Made by a program: the position numbers and the translations under genes. This document shows positions 23,695-37,369 of a stretch of 64,000 bases of DNA, piece by piece (within the stretch, counting starts at the first letter, position 1; every line of letters begins with the position of its first letter). The notes beneath the pieces are model-generated. The model had not been told where the DNA came from, made no database searches, and saw nothing but the letters and a program-made list of their open reading frames with translations. Location: contig CM034238.1 in assembly GCA_019916065.1 (NCBI GenBank), positions 5,560,363 through 5,624,362 of the forward strand. Reading direction: 5' to 3'. This DNA comes from Vitellaria paradoxa (lineage: Eukaryota > Streptophyta > Magnoliopsida > Ericales > Sapotaceae).

Positions 23695-24780
23695 AATGCA
23701 CTCTACCGTAAATGTCCGGGATCCACCGCCGCCAACCCCACCCCCACCCCCCAATACCTAGACAAAGCATTCTTCTTCCATTGCCTATCCCCAGCAAATC
23801 CACTAGACCGGTCGGTGTCGTGACGGGAGGGACCAAGATCTTGATTCGCTGACGATTCTCCTCCAAGAGCTCCGCGTCCTTGCTGAGGATGGAGATCGTG
23901 AATATCTCGCCAGAGGTGATAACGGAGGTTTCTCAACATCAGCGAGGACTTCGAAGAGAGCTGAAAATTTTGGACCAACCAATCTCGGTAGCCGGAATTG
24001 ATGATGAGGGTTTATGAAGGCTCCTCAAGTGCAGCAACCCATTGACAAACGTTCGTCCTCCAACCTCAAGCATCAATCAAACACCAAGCCCAGTCATTTT
24101 CCTCTTCTCCCAAAGAACCCAGTACCTATGTTGTTCGTTTCCAATCCATATCCAAAATCAAAAGAAAGCCCTCGGAATCGTCAGTCATCAGAAATGGAGA
24201 CAGTCATTTTCCTCTTCTTTCAACCCTCTTGATCATAGTGCCGACGCCACATCCGAAGACCAGGAGCAAATTGATCAGGTGGGTTGAGTTGATCTTCTCT
24301 TGGATGTTGAATTTTATTGGTTGTTTGTGTTTTGATGGGTTTCTCAAAAATTAACGAAATCGAATGAGTTGGAAATTGAGAAATGTTGGATAAAAGCTGG
24401 GAAATATTAGAAATTAAGAAATCCACCATCGCTGCCTTATGAAGTTTTCGACGCCTTGTATGGAGTCGTCCAACTCTCTATGGGCCAGTTCGACCTTGTT
24501 CTCCATCTTTGGTTTGTGGTGTTCTTCAATCTAGTAAAGGTACTACACTCTTTGAATGCAAGTTTTGGTTTTGATCTTGTGGTTGTGGAAGAAGGCATGA
24601 CAGCAATTTACCTCTCCTAGATGAAGTTGTAAAGTGGTCTGAGATTGGGGAGTTGGGAATCATTGGAGACAATCTTGCATCCTTTGATGAGGAAAGCATC
24701 AGTTTTGGTGACACGACAACAATCCCCATCAGATGATCTTTGGGGTACCCAAAAAAAATGGTTAGCAAATCAATGACTGA
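23695..24780. other. GC-richer island with exon-like open stretches, unidentified
   Basis: Base composition changes sharply here from the AT-rich surroundings. Open stretches on the + strand include one starting at the ATG near 23888 (MEIVNISPEVITEVSQHQRG, about 37 codons), a serine-rich frame near 24042-24280 that ends NPLDHSADATSEDQEQIDQ right at a CAG/GTGGGT donor-like site, and a stretch near 24423-24540 reading PSLPYEVFDALYGVVQLSMG. No family is recognised and no complete gene can be assembled. It could be a broken or captured gene. Confidence 0.3.
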
Positions 24781-26640
24781 CGACGGTGATTTTTAGAGGT
24801 AGATTTTTTTTTTTTTTTTTTGGTTTTGGGTTTATTTTGGTTTTTCAGATGTACCCTATATTTTTCAAAAAATTAATTAAATACTATCTCTTGTAAGATT
24901 TTTTTTTTTCTTTTGGATTTAGATTTTTATAAGTTGGTATTTTATTTTTGATTATTTTTTATTTTCTTTGACAAGAGATTGGGGTTATTGTCATTTTTGA
25001 AAGGAACAATGATATTGATTTTATTTAGGGTCAGTTCACCTGTTAATGTTTATGTTTTTTTAATTTTTATTTTATTTTTTGTTGTTGGGTAAGTTTGGAT
25101 TGATAAAAAGTAACATAAAATGAGATAAAATGTGATTTAGAGGAACTTTTTTTGTGTTTGGTACATACATTTCAAACCGCGGATATGAATAGTAAAATTT
25201 CCATTTTGATGGATTGTATTTTCATTTGGACGAATTCAAAATTTTGAACAGCCATAACTTCTTTGCACTACAATCCGCATTGTAGAAACCGTTTAGACGA
25301 AAGTTGGCCGCGCAAATCCGTATGAACGTTTTCTACAATCTGTTGGAACGGTTTCTATGACCCTATAAAAAATAGTTAAAGTGAGTGTCGTTCAATAACT
25401 TAAGAGTTTATGGTTAAAATGGTGAAAAAATTTTTGCTATTTGATTAATAGAATTCTAGTTATCGACGTTTTATTGAAAATTATTGTACTTTTTTTAAAA
25501 TTTTGAGAAGGCAAGAATGTGTAAAAATGTATAGAGATTTTTAGAAATTTTCAGAGGTTTTCACCAAGCCAAACGCACTCATTATTTTTTAAATAAAAAT
25601 TTAAACTAAAACAATAATACATTAGTTAAATTTTATTTTATTAATTTTTAAATAATTAAATTTAATAAAATATATTTCATATTAATTTAATTTATTAAGT
25701 TTAACTAATTAATAATTTAACTATTTGATTAGTTAATTAACATAATTTAATAATAAATTATTATTAGATTTAATAAAATTAATATAATTTAATAAAATAT
25801 TTTAATCAAATAAACCATTTTAATAATTTATTATTATTTTAATAATAGTTTTAATTTTAATAGAATACATATTTCAATCTAACAATTTTTATTTTCATTT
25901 TTAAAAATTTAAATATTCTAATATGTAATTATTATTACTTTTAATTTTAGTAAAATAAATTATTTTAATACATAATTATTATTTATTAATAAATAATTTT
26001 AATTTAATAAAATAAATCATTTTAATTGTAAATTATTATTTTTACTTTAATAAAATAAATTATTATAACTTTAATAAAATAAAAATAAGAAAGAGAGAGA
26101 GAGAGATCCGTTCAAAATTAATCAGGGGTGTTTTGGTCTTTTTATAGTGGTACCCTAGTGACGTTATAAATAAAATTAACAGAATGAGAAAAATGTGATA
26201 AACATTTGGGTCAGAGGGAGATAAGTGTCAAGTTCAAAAAATGGAAGAGGTGCCTAAATTATGGGTAATGTGCAGAGAAAATAAGTGTAATTTACACTTA
26301 ATAGAAAGAAAATTAACTATTATATGGAGATTGAATGATTGATGCATGGAACACACACAACAAACATTATAGGAGCATAAAATTATTTGGTCCAAGTATA
26401 CAAAGAATACGAAAAATTAATTGGAGGTGTGAAAAGAACAACAAAGTTATAATGACTAATATTAATGGATGCAATCAAAGGAAATATATCAGATTCCTCT
26501 TGTTGGACTTGTTGTGTGTATGTGTATTTTTTTTTTTTAATAAAGTAATTTGACTCATTAACATTTTTTTTCAGCAAATGATTCTTAATGCCTAAGACAA
26601 GTAGGGTATCAAGTTCTTGACATCTAATAAGTCATTTCTA
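24781..26640. other. AT-rich intergenic DNA with transposon relics
   Basis: About 25091-25575 looks like a longer relative of the Tourist-like MITE, starting 'gtttggattgataaaa' and ending 'ccaaacgcactc'. 25600-26090 is the AT-rich repeat family seen again in the metacaspase introns. A GA microsatellite lies at about 26093-26107. No gene is seen. Confidence 0.45.
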
Positions 26641-28467
26641 TGTTTTTTCGGGGGAATGGCCCTCTCCCATGGGGGAGAATAAAGGGTGGGAATATTAATC
26701 ATGGCATATTTCACATTCAAAAAATGTAACTAGATGAGAAAATGCAATGTTTATATTTATTTTATTATTATTTTATTCAATTAAACGTTATTTTATTACC
26801 TGTTTGACAATATTTGCTAGTAAGGATTTTTAAATTCTAAATACCTTTCTAATAACTTTTTACGTTTTTTAGAAGTTTGGTAAAATTGTATAAATTGACT
26901 TTTAGCGAAAGTACATTCCAAAGAAGTAACAAAAGTGACTTATTTGAAATAAGTTTCTTAGTAAGTTAATAAAAAAGGGATAAAAATTCAATTTTAATGT
27001 TTTAAAATAAAATTTTTGCATCTCTTGTATATATAATATGCAGGGTACTTTTAATTTAAAAAATATAATTCATTATCCTTTTACTAGAGATATATACTTA
27101 TTTATTTTATCTATTAGTTATTATTGTTCAGCATAACTTAATTTTTTTTATCAAACATCATTCTTTTTTAGAACTTATTTGGTAAAATAATTTTATTTAA
27201 AGCACTTCCTGTTTTGGAAGAAGTTATCGCAAACATGCCCCTAGTTATTTCTCCTCCAATTCCGTTCTTTGTGAAATCATTCCATCTCTAAGAGGATCGA
27301 GGAAATCAAGCTGAAGATGAAATCTCCAAGAAGCTTCTCGATCAGCCACGTGAATTAACCAAATGAAAATGTGTTAGAATGTGTAGATATATACACATAT
27401 ATATGCGTATATTGACTTCGTGCTAATAAAAGTTTCTTTTAATTTTCACTTCGATTGATAGACACAAATGAGAACAATGTTCATTCTATGCTTCAATCTG
27501 TGCCGTTCTTATTGTGAACCATTGTGCCCCAATGATTCGGTTCATTCCAGCTAGGCACTCTGACTCTGCAGGATTATTTATTAGGAAAGGAAAATGTGAT
27601 TTGATCTATCGCTTTCCCCTTCTTTTTCATTTGAAAATTTGATTTGATCTTTCACTTATTTTTAGTCATTCATTACTTAGTTATTGCTTTGGATGGGAAA
27701 TGTCACATTTAATCTGAAAATTAATTAGTGTTCAATGAAAAAAAAAAAAAATTTTAAAGTATTCAGACGTCGTGACGTAAATTTATATATTTTTAGAATA
27801 ATCACAAATAACAATATTATGGTTGTGCAAAGAGAGCATTTAGAGTGATAAAAAGTGATAAAATATGATAAAAATTGTGAATTCGTAACTTGTGTAAGGA
27901 GATAAACAGTGAATAATTTTTAAAAATTCTTAGTATTTTTTAATATTTTTTATAACTTTTAAAAACGCTAAACGGAACAAAAATCGCACTACACATAAGG
28001 CATTATAATTTCTTCCTCACGAGGATGCTGTTGCAATTTGAATCCGTAATCTCTTGTTCTGATATTAAATCAAAATTTGTCATGTCACCTGAAAACTAGT
28101 TGGCGGGGCCACTGAGCAAAGCAAATTCCTTTTATGTGATTCAGAAATGAGCAACACGGATCTGTTTTCAAAGTGGTTGTAATAAGACATTGTGCTTACG
28201 TAGCTGTAACGCGTTTGCTTAATAAATAATAAAGGTAGGACTAAACACTCAGAAAAAGCTAAACCCATATACACCGCCTTTATTGATCACAAAGTAGCGG
28301 TAGGGAATCCAGTTCTTCAATCATGCATACCACTTTACGTGTGTGTGCGTGTGCATATATATATATATATATATATAGGTGGTGGAATTAGTAGATAGGA
28401 GAAAACCAAATTCCCTTGTAGTTGTCATTGTTTGGATGCAAATTCCATCGCACCCACCAAGCAAGTA

Positions 28468-28694
28468 ATGTCTAAATCCTCCCCTTCCCCCATCCATTTA
28501 CATCTCTGAATCCAAATAAATCGAACAGAACCGAAAGCAGACACATCACCAAAAGCCAACAAAGTTCGTTGCCAATTTTGCGAGGCCTTGGTTTCGATCC
28601 AAACATACAACTCAGTCGCAGAAGGAGCTTTGCGCTCGCGTGTGAGAACTGAGTTATTATTAACCAAAGGGAACCAGACCCTGATCATAATCCC
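28468..28694 (+). pseudogene. Broken zinc-finger exon start of metacaspase A
   Basis: Aligned to copy B (40336 onwards), the ancestral ATG at 28468 now runs only 13 codons to TGA at 28507-28509, after small indels. A 35-nt deletion (junction at about 28549/28550, equivalent to 40413-40447 of B) removes the first CxxC of the LSD1-type zinc finger. The second CxxC (KANKVRCQFC) survives in another frame and reaches a stop at 28694-28696. The finger therefore cannot be made from this copy. Confidence 0.75.
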
Positions 28695-30417
28695 ATGACA
28701 GGTGCTACCCTTGAGCATCATCAGCCGAAGAGGGCAGTTCTTTGCGGCGTCACTTACAAAAACAGGAAAATCAAACTTGAGGGGACTGTCAATGATGTGA
28801 ATATGATCAAGTCTCTTCTGCTTGATCGTTCTGGCTTTCCAGAACAGGCCATTCGTGTGCTTACAGGTACTTTTGGGTAAAACATCTGGTAAATTCCATG
28901 GCTTTGTTTGGTTATATTTTAGCTTTTAGCTTTCCCTCGCCCCCTAAATATGGTCTTTTTTTAACTTAAATTTAATTTTTTTTAAAAGATGTAATTTTTA
29001 ACTATGTTAATCGCATTGATAAAAAAAATTTTAAAAAAATCATTCTATTTGCATAAAAGCTAAAAAAATGAAAAAAATTAATTTTTTTTGTTACTTTTTT
29101 ATTCAAACAAATAATGTTTACTTCGATAGATGTGAATTTTTTGATTTATTTTTTATAAATACGATTAATATGTCTAAAATTTATATCTTTTAAAAAAAAT
29201 TAAATTTTGATAAAAAAATCATGTAAGACCAAAAAAATCTAAAAAAAAAAAAAAAATTAAAAGTTAAAAAATATATAATCAAACAAAACTTTAGTTTCGT
29301 TACACTAATGTTTCAGTCAATTGATATTAATTTAGCCAGAGCATACAGAATCCCGAGAATGGAGATTGGACAGTCGTCTGACTCAGGGGACGATTAGAGT
29401 CCAATTAGTTGTAGGACTTCATGTTTTGGCTCAAATTTAATGCTTTTGTTTCAATCCCTAATATATGAAAAGACAAATAAAAATGCGCTCTTGATGATCC
29501 TTGTAAGAGGGAAATTATCAATTTTTTTTTTTTTTTTTTTACAACCTTATTCCTGTTTTTAAAGTTCTTGAATAAAAAATTAAATTTATTGTATTCATGG
29601 ACGTAAGCCGAACTATATTATATTAAATTTGTATTTGTAAATTCTAAGGGTTATCTCAACTAGTAAAACTTTTGGTTTATTTTTTTAGTGGTCACTAGTT
29701 CGAGTCTTCTCATAATCACTAGAGGTTCACCCGATCGTTAATTTTAGAATCTCAAGAATTAATCGAAGTGCACACAAGTTAATCCGAACAACTTGAGACA
29801 TTAAAAAAAAAAAAAAGTTGTATTTGCATCTTCTTATTGTTTTTTTTTTTTAAATCAACAAATTGAACTCAGATTTCATAATAGAACTAATAATTAAGAA
29901 TGTACTACCAAGTATTTTCTAGAAATCTGAAACTAGGGACCCGACCACTTTCAAATTTCAAATTTTTTATTAACTAGAAAGGAAGTACTGATTGTGTTGC
30001 GTTGATGAGTTGCTGTGACAAACCAAAATGCAGAAGAGCAGAACAACCCACAACTTACCCCAACAAAAGAGAACATGGAAAAGGCCTTGAGATGGCTGGT
30101 GAAGGACTCCCAGCCAGGGGATTCCTTGGTCTTTTACTTCTCGGGACATGGATTGCGACAGCCTGATTTTAACGATGATGAGGAGGACGGGTACGATGAA
30201 ACAATCTGTCCTTCCGATTTCATGACTGCCGGAATGATATTTGATAACGAAATCAACGACATCATTGTCCATCCACTGAAGGAAGGCGTCACTCTTCATG
30301 CTATCATCGATGCCTGTCACAGTGGAACCATTCTCGATCTTGAGCACATTTACAACCCTCAACAGTAAGTGCTTAATTTCTCCGTTTGGTAATACTTTCG
30401 GTTCGTCTGATAACGTT

Positions 30418-30448
<31 letters not shown>

Positions 30449-31738
30449 GTTTAATTATTTTTATTTTTTATTTTTTATTTGCGGTTGTTGTTTTAATTTT
30501 GTTAAATTTTTTATAACGTAAAAATAAAAATAAAAAATAAGTTAGGTAATGCGATTTTGTTAATAATATTTAATTTCTGTTTAATAAAATATTTAATTTT
30601 GTTAAAATTTTTTATATAATTAATTGGATTTAATAAAATATATTTCATAATAATCTAAAATATATATATAAATTAATTAATTTAAAATTATAAAATATTA
30701 ACTTTTAGTAGTAATTAATTTTGATAAAATATATTAATAGATAACATAATTTAGTAATAAATTATTATTTTATTTATTAAAATTAATTTAGATTAAGAAA
30801 ATATTTTAATAATAATTAATTTTAGTTTAATAAAATAAATTCTTTAATCATAAATTATTATTTTGAATTAAATAAAATAAATTATTGTGATAATATATTA
30901 TTATTTATAAAAAATAATTTTAATTTAATAAAATATTTGAATAAAATAATTCATTTTAATATGATGCAACAAATATAGAATAAGTGTTAAAATTGATAAA
31001 ATATTTATAAAAGAAAAAGTAAGCGTAAAAGCATGATTTTTCTGTTTAAATTTTTATTTTTTTTAAAAATAAAAATAAAAAGAAATTTATCTAACATATT
31101 TATATTATCATTTATATTGGATCCGTAACTTACAATTAGAACCGTTAAATTAAAATACACTGTTAAATTAAAATTTAACAATATAAATATATTTATATAT
31201 ATTTTTTGAATTAAAATAGTATAAATACATTTAAACTATTAAATTTTAATTAAACAGTTTTAAATTAATGTTATAGAATTGATATAGCAAAGTTGCCCTT
31301 TTCATTTACGAGACATACACAGAAATGATGAATTTAGTGGAGGATATTTAAATGTCCCTTAGATTTTAAATTAGCCCATTATGTTTCAAACAATTAGTTT
31401 AGTTTAAGCGCAGATGTTCAAGGACGGTAGATCTAACTTAGTTTTTTCGAGGCATCAAATTAACGCATTATCAAATTAATTGTTTGGACAATATATATAT
31501 ATATATATATATAAAGAGAGCTTTCTATGTATTTCTGTTTGTTTGTCTGTTTTAATTATCATATTTTGGGATTCTACCAAAGGGCAAAATGGGAAGACAA
31601 GAAGTCCCAGTCAGGTGCCCGGAAAAGTACAAGTGGTGGACTAGCTATCTCTCTAAGTGCCTGCGCTGATTATCAAGTGGCCGCTGATACAAGTGTATGA
31701 TTTAATTTACAGCCCTTTCTCAACATTTCACTTAATCT

Positions 31739-31772
<34 letters not shown>

Positions 31773-33849
31773 CTCCTCTCATGATCTATCTGCATATATT
31801 TCTCTAAATTTAATGTGATTAAATTGGCTGAAATTCTTGACATCGGAATAATTAAGAATCTATAGTTTTTATTTGTTACAATAACGTTCCTCCCAAACTC
31901 TTAATTAATGATTTGCTTGTGCTTGCGCTTGCACTCCTACCATTAAGGTAGCATAAATATTTAGAGCAAAAAAGTGACTGCCCGAGACATTCTAACTAGT
32001 GAAAAATTAAGGTAGTATTTGGTTTGTATTTGTATTTTTTATTTTTTATTTTATGTGTTTTATATTTTGAAAATTTTAAAATAAGAAAGATAGAAAACAT
32101 ATTTGGCATTTCATGTTTTGAGATTTTTTTTTCTTTTTTGGAATTAAAAACACTCAAAATGATTTTTTATCATTTTTTATTTCACGTGTAAACTTATTTT
32201 TTATTTTTAAAATAAAATTTAAAAATACAAGTAATTAAATACGTTTTGAACTGTTTTTCTTATTTTCAAAAATGTAAATTAGAAAATGAGTTCAAAATTA
32301 ATATGCTAAATGACACCTAAAATCCTAAAGTGAAATCAGATGAAACTCAATAAGCAAAATAAAATTCTCCGAGGAAAGGTAGTGCAGTTGATAAAAAGTC
32401 TATACCATTGAAATTTTGGATAAAATTCGCGAAACAAAGTAAAATTTACTTTTTTTTTTATGTTTTTTTCCCTTTTTTCATCAATCGGTCCCTAACAGTG
32501 TTTTGGTGACTAATAAATAATTTCAGGCCTTCGCAAAAAAAGAAATGACAGGGGCCATGACCTACGCTTTTGTGGAAGCAATCAAGAAGAAGTACCCTAT
32601 AACGTATGGGGAGCTGCTTCATGAGATGCATCAAAAGCTCGAGGCTGCTCATAAATCTGGATGCCTCTTTGTTTCATTTCTCAGGAAGGTGTTTTGCCGC
32701 AAGATTACACAGGTCCATGCCTTCACTTATATGTATTTCTAATTAATTTTAATTCACCCTCTACTTTTTGTTAAAGAGGAAATCCCATAATTCATTACAT
32801 GTCTTTCAATATAACTAAGGATAAATTACAGTTATTTCTGCTCAACATCTGAGTAATTGTATTAACAATCCTTAGTATTTAAAAATTACACTTAATTTTC
32901 TTATTTTGTTATGTTATTAACTTTGATCATCTTTTATTAAATTAACAATTAAAACTTAATAAAAAAATGTAAAAATAATCAAAATTTTAGCTGCTTTCTT
33001 ATTTTGCCTTGCATTTTCTTAGATTTCTTTAGTTTTTTTTTACAAAAATTTTTAGAAATTTTCTTATTTTTACTTGTTTTCATGTTTTTTGACAATTTTC
33101 TTAAGAAAATTGATTAAAATGCCTAAACTGAGAGGTAAAATAACAAAAGTACATAAAATTTTGATTATTCAAAACAGATTTTCTTCGATTTTCTTTGCAA
33201 AACCTTTCAAACTTTTTTTTATTTTTACTTGTTTTCTCACTTGTTTTTGAGAATTTTGAAAAAAAAGAATTGATGAAAATGTGTAAAACTGAGAGGCAAG
33301 ATAATAAAAATATCTAAAATTTTGATTACTTCGACATTTTCTTTTAAGTTTTAAAGATTAGTTTAATGGAAATTATTAATGTTAACAACATTTTCAAATA
33401 AAGAAAGTCGGTTTAATTTTTAAATGTTAAGAGATATTAGTATAATTAGTCAAATGTTAAGAGGATATAAATGTAATTTATCTTATAACTAATAAAAAAA
33501 TTTCATTCAAAATGAGGACATGAAAATAATAATGAGATTCTTATTTATTTATATATATAGAAAATGTTGTACAATCAAAATTTTTAAGTACTAAAAATAT
33601 TGATCAGAATGATACGAATGCATACCGATTAAAGTAAAATTTTATTACAAAAATATTATTATCACGTCATTCTTGCGTATTAAGAAGTTTACGTGATATT
33701 TTCCCCTCATTATATGTATACATGGGTACGGAATGACTTCATACGTACAAATAGATCGACTGATTTGGGTATCACTCGAAGAAGTGCAGGAATGTCAACT
33801 ATCATCCTCAAAAGAGTTTGATGTCAACGCACGGGAATTCAAGATATAG
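28695..33849 (+). CDS. Type I-derived metacaspase A without zinc finger (5 exons)
   Basis: Exons: 28695-28866, 30034-30364, 31583-31694, 32527-32712 and 33790-33849. They join in frame to 286 residues. The assumed start (MTGATLEHHQPKRAVLCG) is the first ATG in frame with the caspase core; the older start is broken. Catalytic His is H96 (FYFSGHGLRQ) and Cys is C152 (IIDACHSGTI), both in the p20 part. The p10 part contains SGGLAISLSAC and EMTGAMTYAFVEAI, and the last exon encodes ECQLSSSKEFDV then stop. Metacaspases are cysteine proteases cutting after Arg/Lys, with roles in cell death and protein quality control. Introns 1, 2, 4 and 5' flanks are AT-rich; all splice sites are GT-AG. The intact core suggests a working short protease, but expression is unknown. 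Confidence 0.75.
30418..31070. repeat. AT-rich repeat family in intron 2 of metacaspase A
   Basis: After a TA microsatellite (30420-30444) lies a long AT-only stretch built of 'aataaaatatttaatttt' and 'ttaattaatttaaaat' variants. It is related to 25600-26090, 37370-37810 and 41940-42610, and in reverse to 49160-49860. It is non-coding and is probably an old AT-rich transposon family. Confidence 0.5.
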
Positions 33850-33985
33850 GCGTGGTGTGCATTCAAAAAGCCTCTCTCCTAATTGAAGAGTGCATGCATT
33901 CGAGCTAATTTGCATAGAGGATACAGTGGCAATGGCTTTCTTTGAATGAGTTTGTGTAACGGCCGCTATGTAGAATATTCTAATA

Positions 33986-36900
33986 CAAGGAAAATACTAC
34001 TATTTTAGAAAAATTTTCAGAAATATCCATATGTGGCAATAACATGATTATAATAAAAAATATTTTAGTGAGTTTATAATTGATAAAGAATGAGTAGTTC
34101 TGAATTACACGGATCAGACTAATAAGATGTGGTGTAATGACGATTCTGGAACAATTAGATTCAAATTTGGCTTTACAATAATTTAGAAAGTGTCTGTGTC
34201 TAAAGACTCAAAAATATAATTTAATTTGCCAATAGTTCAAATGTAAATTTATAAAACAAACCTACATGAAAATTGTAAAAATAATCTATAAAAATAAAAA
34301 TCACTAATAAAAAAAATTAAAGTATCTATATAGTTTTTAATAAATGTGTAAAATTTTACCTTTATTTATTATAAATATTATCATATTTTTAAAAATATTG
34401 ATTTAAAAACTTTTATAAAAAAATATTTAACAAAATATAGGAAAGGTAAGAGAGTCTATTTCTATGTGAAATAACCAGAAAGACAACTAAATTAGAGAGG
34501 AAAAAAAAAATAATCCTAACCGTGAAGCAAATGCAATGGTTAGAAATATCCTAAATTTAAATTCTTTAACTTCTTTATTATATATGGATGACACAAAGAA
34601 TGTAAAAGTGTATGTATTTAAAATTTTAAATTTTAAGTACAATAAAATTGAATTTTTAATTTAAATGTTTATTCTTTAAGAAAATTTTAAATATTACTTT
34701 TTAAATTAAAAAAACTTAGTTAACTTTATCTAATAGCTATTTATATATTGTTTAACAAATATGTAAAATTTTATTATTTATTACAAATAATCACATTTTA
34801 AAAAACTTTTTATAAACAAATATTCAACGGAATATGAGAAGAATAACAAAATATATTTTTATGTAAAGTGACTAAAAAAATAACTAAAATAGAGAAAAAA
34901 ATAATCCTGACTATTAAGTAAATTTAACGGTTAAAAATATGTCAAATTCAAATTCTTTAGCTTCATTATTATACAAATAACATAAATGTATGTATTTAAA
35001 ATCTTAAATTTTAAGTACATTAAAATTATTTTTTTATATGGATAACACAAATAATATAAAAGTGTATGTATTTAAAATTAATAATTAATTATTATATAGT
35101 AAATTTATTTATAAAAAATAATTATTCTTATTTGTTTCTATTTATTTTACAACATACTTAAAAGTTGTCAAAAGTTACTAAATTATATTTAAAATATTAT
35201 TTTATGTATTTTAAATTTAATCAAATAAAAAATCTATCAAAAGGATGATATTTTTGCCTCGTAAAAATAACAAAAAAATAAGCCATCAAATGGCGTTTTA
35301 TTATAATATGGATGTTTTTCACATTTTCCAAGTCATCCAAGTTCGTTTTCACCATGGATATGTTTGGAGTGAACAAAAATGAGATAAATTGGGATAAATT
35401 GAGAGTTCGTAATACGTGCAATAAAAGAAAAAAATTGATGTGATATAAAGTTAATAGAGATTTATAGAATTTTTTGTTATTTGTTTACAAACCAAACGGA
35501 ACCCATGTACAATTTTGAGGTCCTGCTTCCTGAAATTGAATTTTGATGTATAGGCCATTAAATCACCTTTTGTCATTTTTGCCCAAGTATGGCTTTGGTA
35601 TGCATTAGCAGCTCACGAAACCGAATTGATTTTGGCATCAATTCTGGATTTATTATTATTATTATTATTTTTTACTTTCTGATTCTGTAATCATTTTAAA
35701 TTTGTTATTTTGATAAATTTTGAGTATACAGAAAATTATTTTAATTTTCTTTTCTTGCATTAACTTTTATTATTTGAATAGATGTAATCTTATGAGCAGA
35801 ACACGCTTGTTGAATTCAATAAAATCATATTTTTGAGATTTTATTCTTTGTTTTTTTTTTTTTTTTTTATGAACTCTAGAATCCCTATTGTTAGGGCTTT
35901 TCTAGGTTGCTTCTACGGTTACGTTCTATCCTGTTATCCTTTATGTGATGTAACGAATTTTGGGTAGATTATATATTGGGGTTGTTTGGTTGAAAAAAAG
36001 TTAAGGAAAAAGTATAGTAAAAGTATAAAGATATGACATAAAGGTGATATGTGTTAAAATTTTATTGAAGAAAAGTACAAAAAATAATTAAAATTTGATG
36101 ACTTTTGATATTTTTTGATTGTATAAACAGGGCCATGGAATTGCTTGAAGTTTCTTAAAAAGGAAGACATAAATTCTAACGTTTGGAAAATTAGTTTGAC
36201 CTCCGTTATTTTAAGGTTGTGTTTGGAGTAAAATTTTTATGAGAGAAAAACAATAAAAGAAGAAAATAGAAATATAAAATTTTAAATACACGTCATTTCT
36301 TGAAGGGATCAACGGTAAAAGAAAATAAAATTATTTATCAATATATTATTTTTTTAATTTAATTAAATTTAGTTTCTCAAATTTTATACATTTTCTCTTT
36401 TATTTTCTTTTATAACCTAAATAAGATAAGGGATTTCAAATTCATATCATTTTCATTTTTTTAATTAATAAATCTTTGACCTAAACACAGTTTAAGTTTT
36501 CTTAACAAATTAAACTACTTGCCATATAAATGATAAAAAATATATAGTCTTTTTAGATGAATTGAGTATGAATTGATCAAAATATTCTCATATAAAATGG
36601 TGTAATTCACAGACAATTTGATTTGTTGCATTGTAAGTAAAAAATTTTCGATTAATTCGTATGAAAATATTTGATTTCAGTAAAATTTTTAAACTCTTTT
36701 TATTTGTTATAAAATCAGAGTAATTTCTCAAACTTCAAAGATATTGTCTAACTTAAAAAAAAAAAAAAAAAAAAAAACTCTTGGAGTTTAGTATAATTTA
36801 TTCAGAACTTAAAAAAAAAAAAAAAGAAAGAAAGATAGAAAAACCCCAGACATAATTAAAGATCGATCTTGTCTTCATCTACCAAAAAAAATTCATTTTG

Positions 36901-37340
36901 CTCATAATTACAACTTTACTTTTTTTTTTTTTTCTCTCTTATAGAACCTACCTAGCTATGAATAATTCTTCAATACCACCTAGATTTCAACTGTTCAGAC
37001 GATGAGTGTATAGGTTTTGTTATGTGGCAGCTCTTCAGACAATTAATGAATATAAGTTTTGCACTTTGGTTACTAGTTCGATTTCTTCTTAAGGTCACTA
37101 AAAGTTTATTCGATCATTAACTCTAAAATTTCAGAAATTAGTCAGTTGCATGTAAGGTAAGTCAAACATCCTGAGTCACTAAAAAAAAAATAGAAAAAGA
37201 AATAAGCGAGGGTGAGATTAGTATAATTATGAATGAAGAGTAAAATAAATATTAACATATTCTTATTATCCTTTGTATAGAAAAACATATAATCTAGCAA
37301 ACCATAAAAATTATAGTAATTTTGTAGAGAGCTGTTAGGT
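33986..37340. other. AT-rich intergenic DNA between metacaspases A and B
   Basis: No gene is seen. At about 35356-35503 lies a copy of the short Tourist-like MITE ('tgtttggagtgaacaaaa' to 'accaaacggaac'). Poly-T and poly-A tracts occur at 35850-35868 and 36753-36777. Confidence 0.5.
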
Positions 37341-37369
37341 AACGTTGTCGTTTTTCTATTTATGTTTAT

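Larger units (their letters stand above)
26645..33985 (+). repeat. Tandem segmental duplication, unit A (metacaspase A)
   Basis: This block and 38415-46207 are diverged direct copies. They share the upstream words 'agaataaagggtggga', a ~100 bp block with 'atcgaggaaatcaagctgaa' and a CACGTG (27347-27352 and 39263-39268), all five metacaspase exons, many intron stretches, and the 3' flank to about 33985/46207. Differences include a short MITE relic at about 27839-27977 in unit A and many AT-rich indels. Confidence 0.8.

Noticed and set aside
28549..28550. The 35-nt segment missing from metacaspase A starts with GT and ends with AG in copy B, so it could have been a retained mini-intron.
   Set aside because: 35 nt is well below the usual plant minimum, and in copy B the segment encodes the expected first CxxC of the zinc finger. 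A simple deletion is the better reading.
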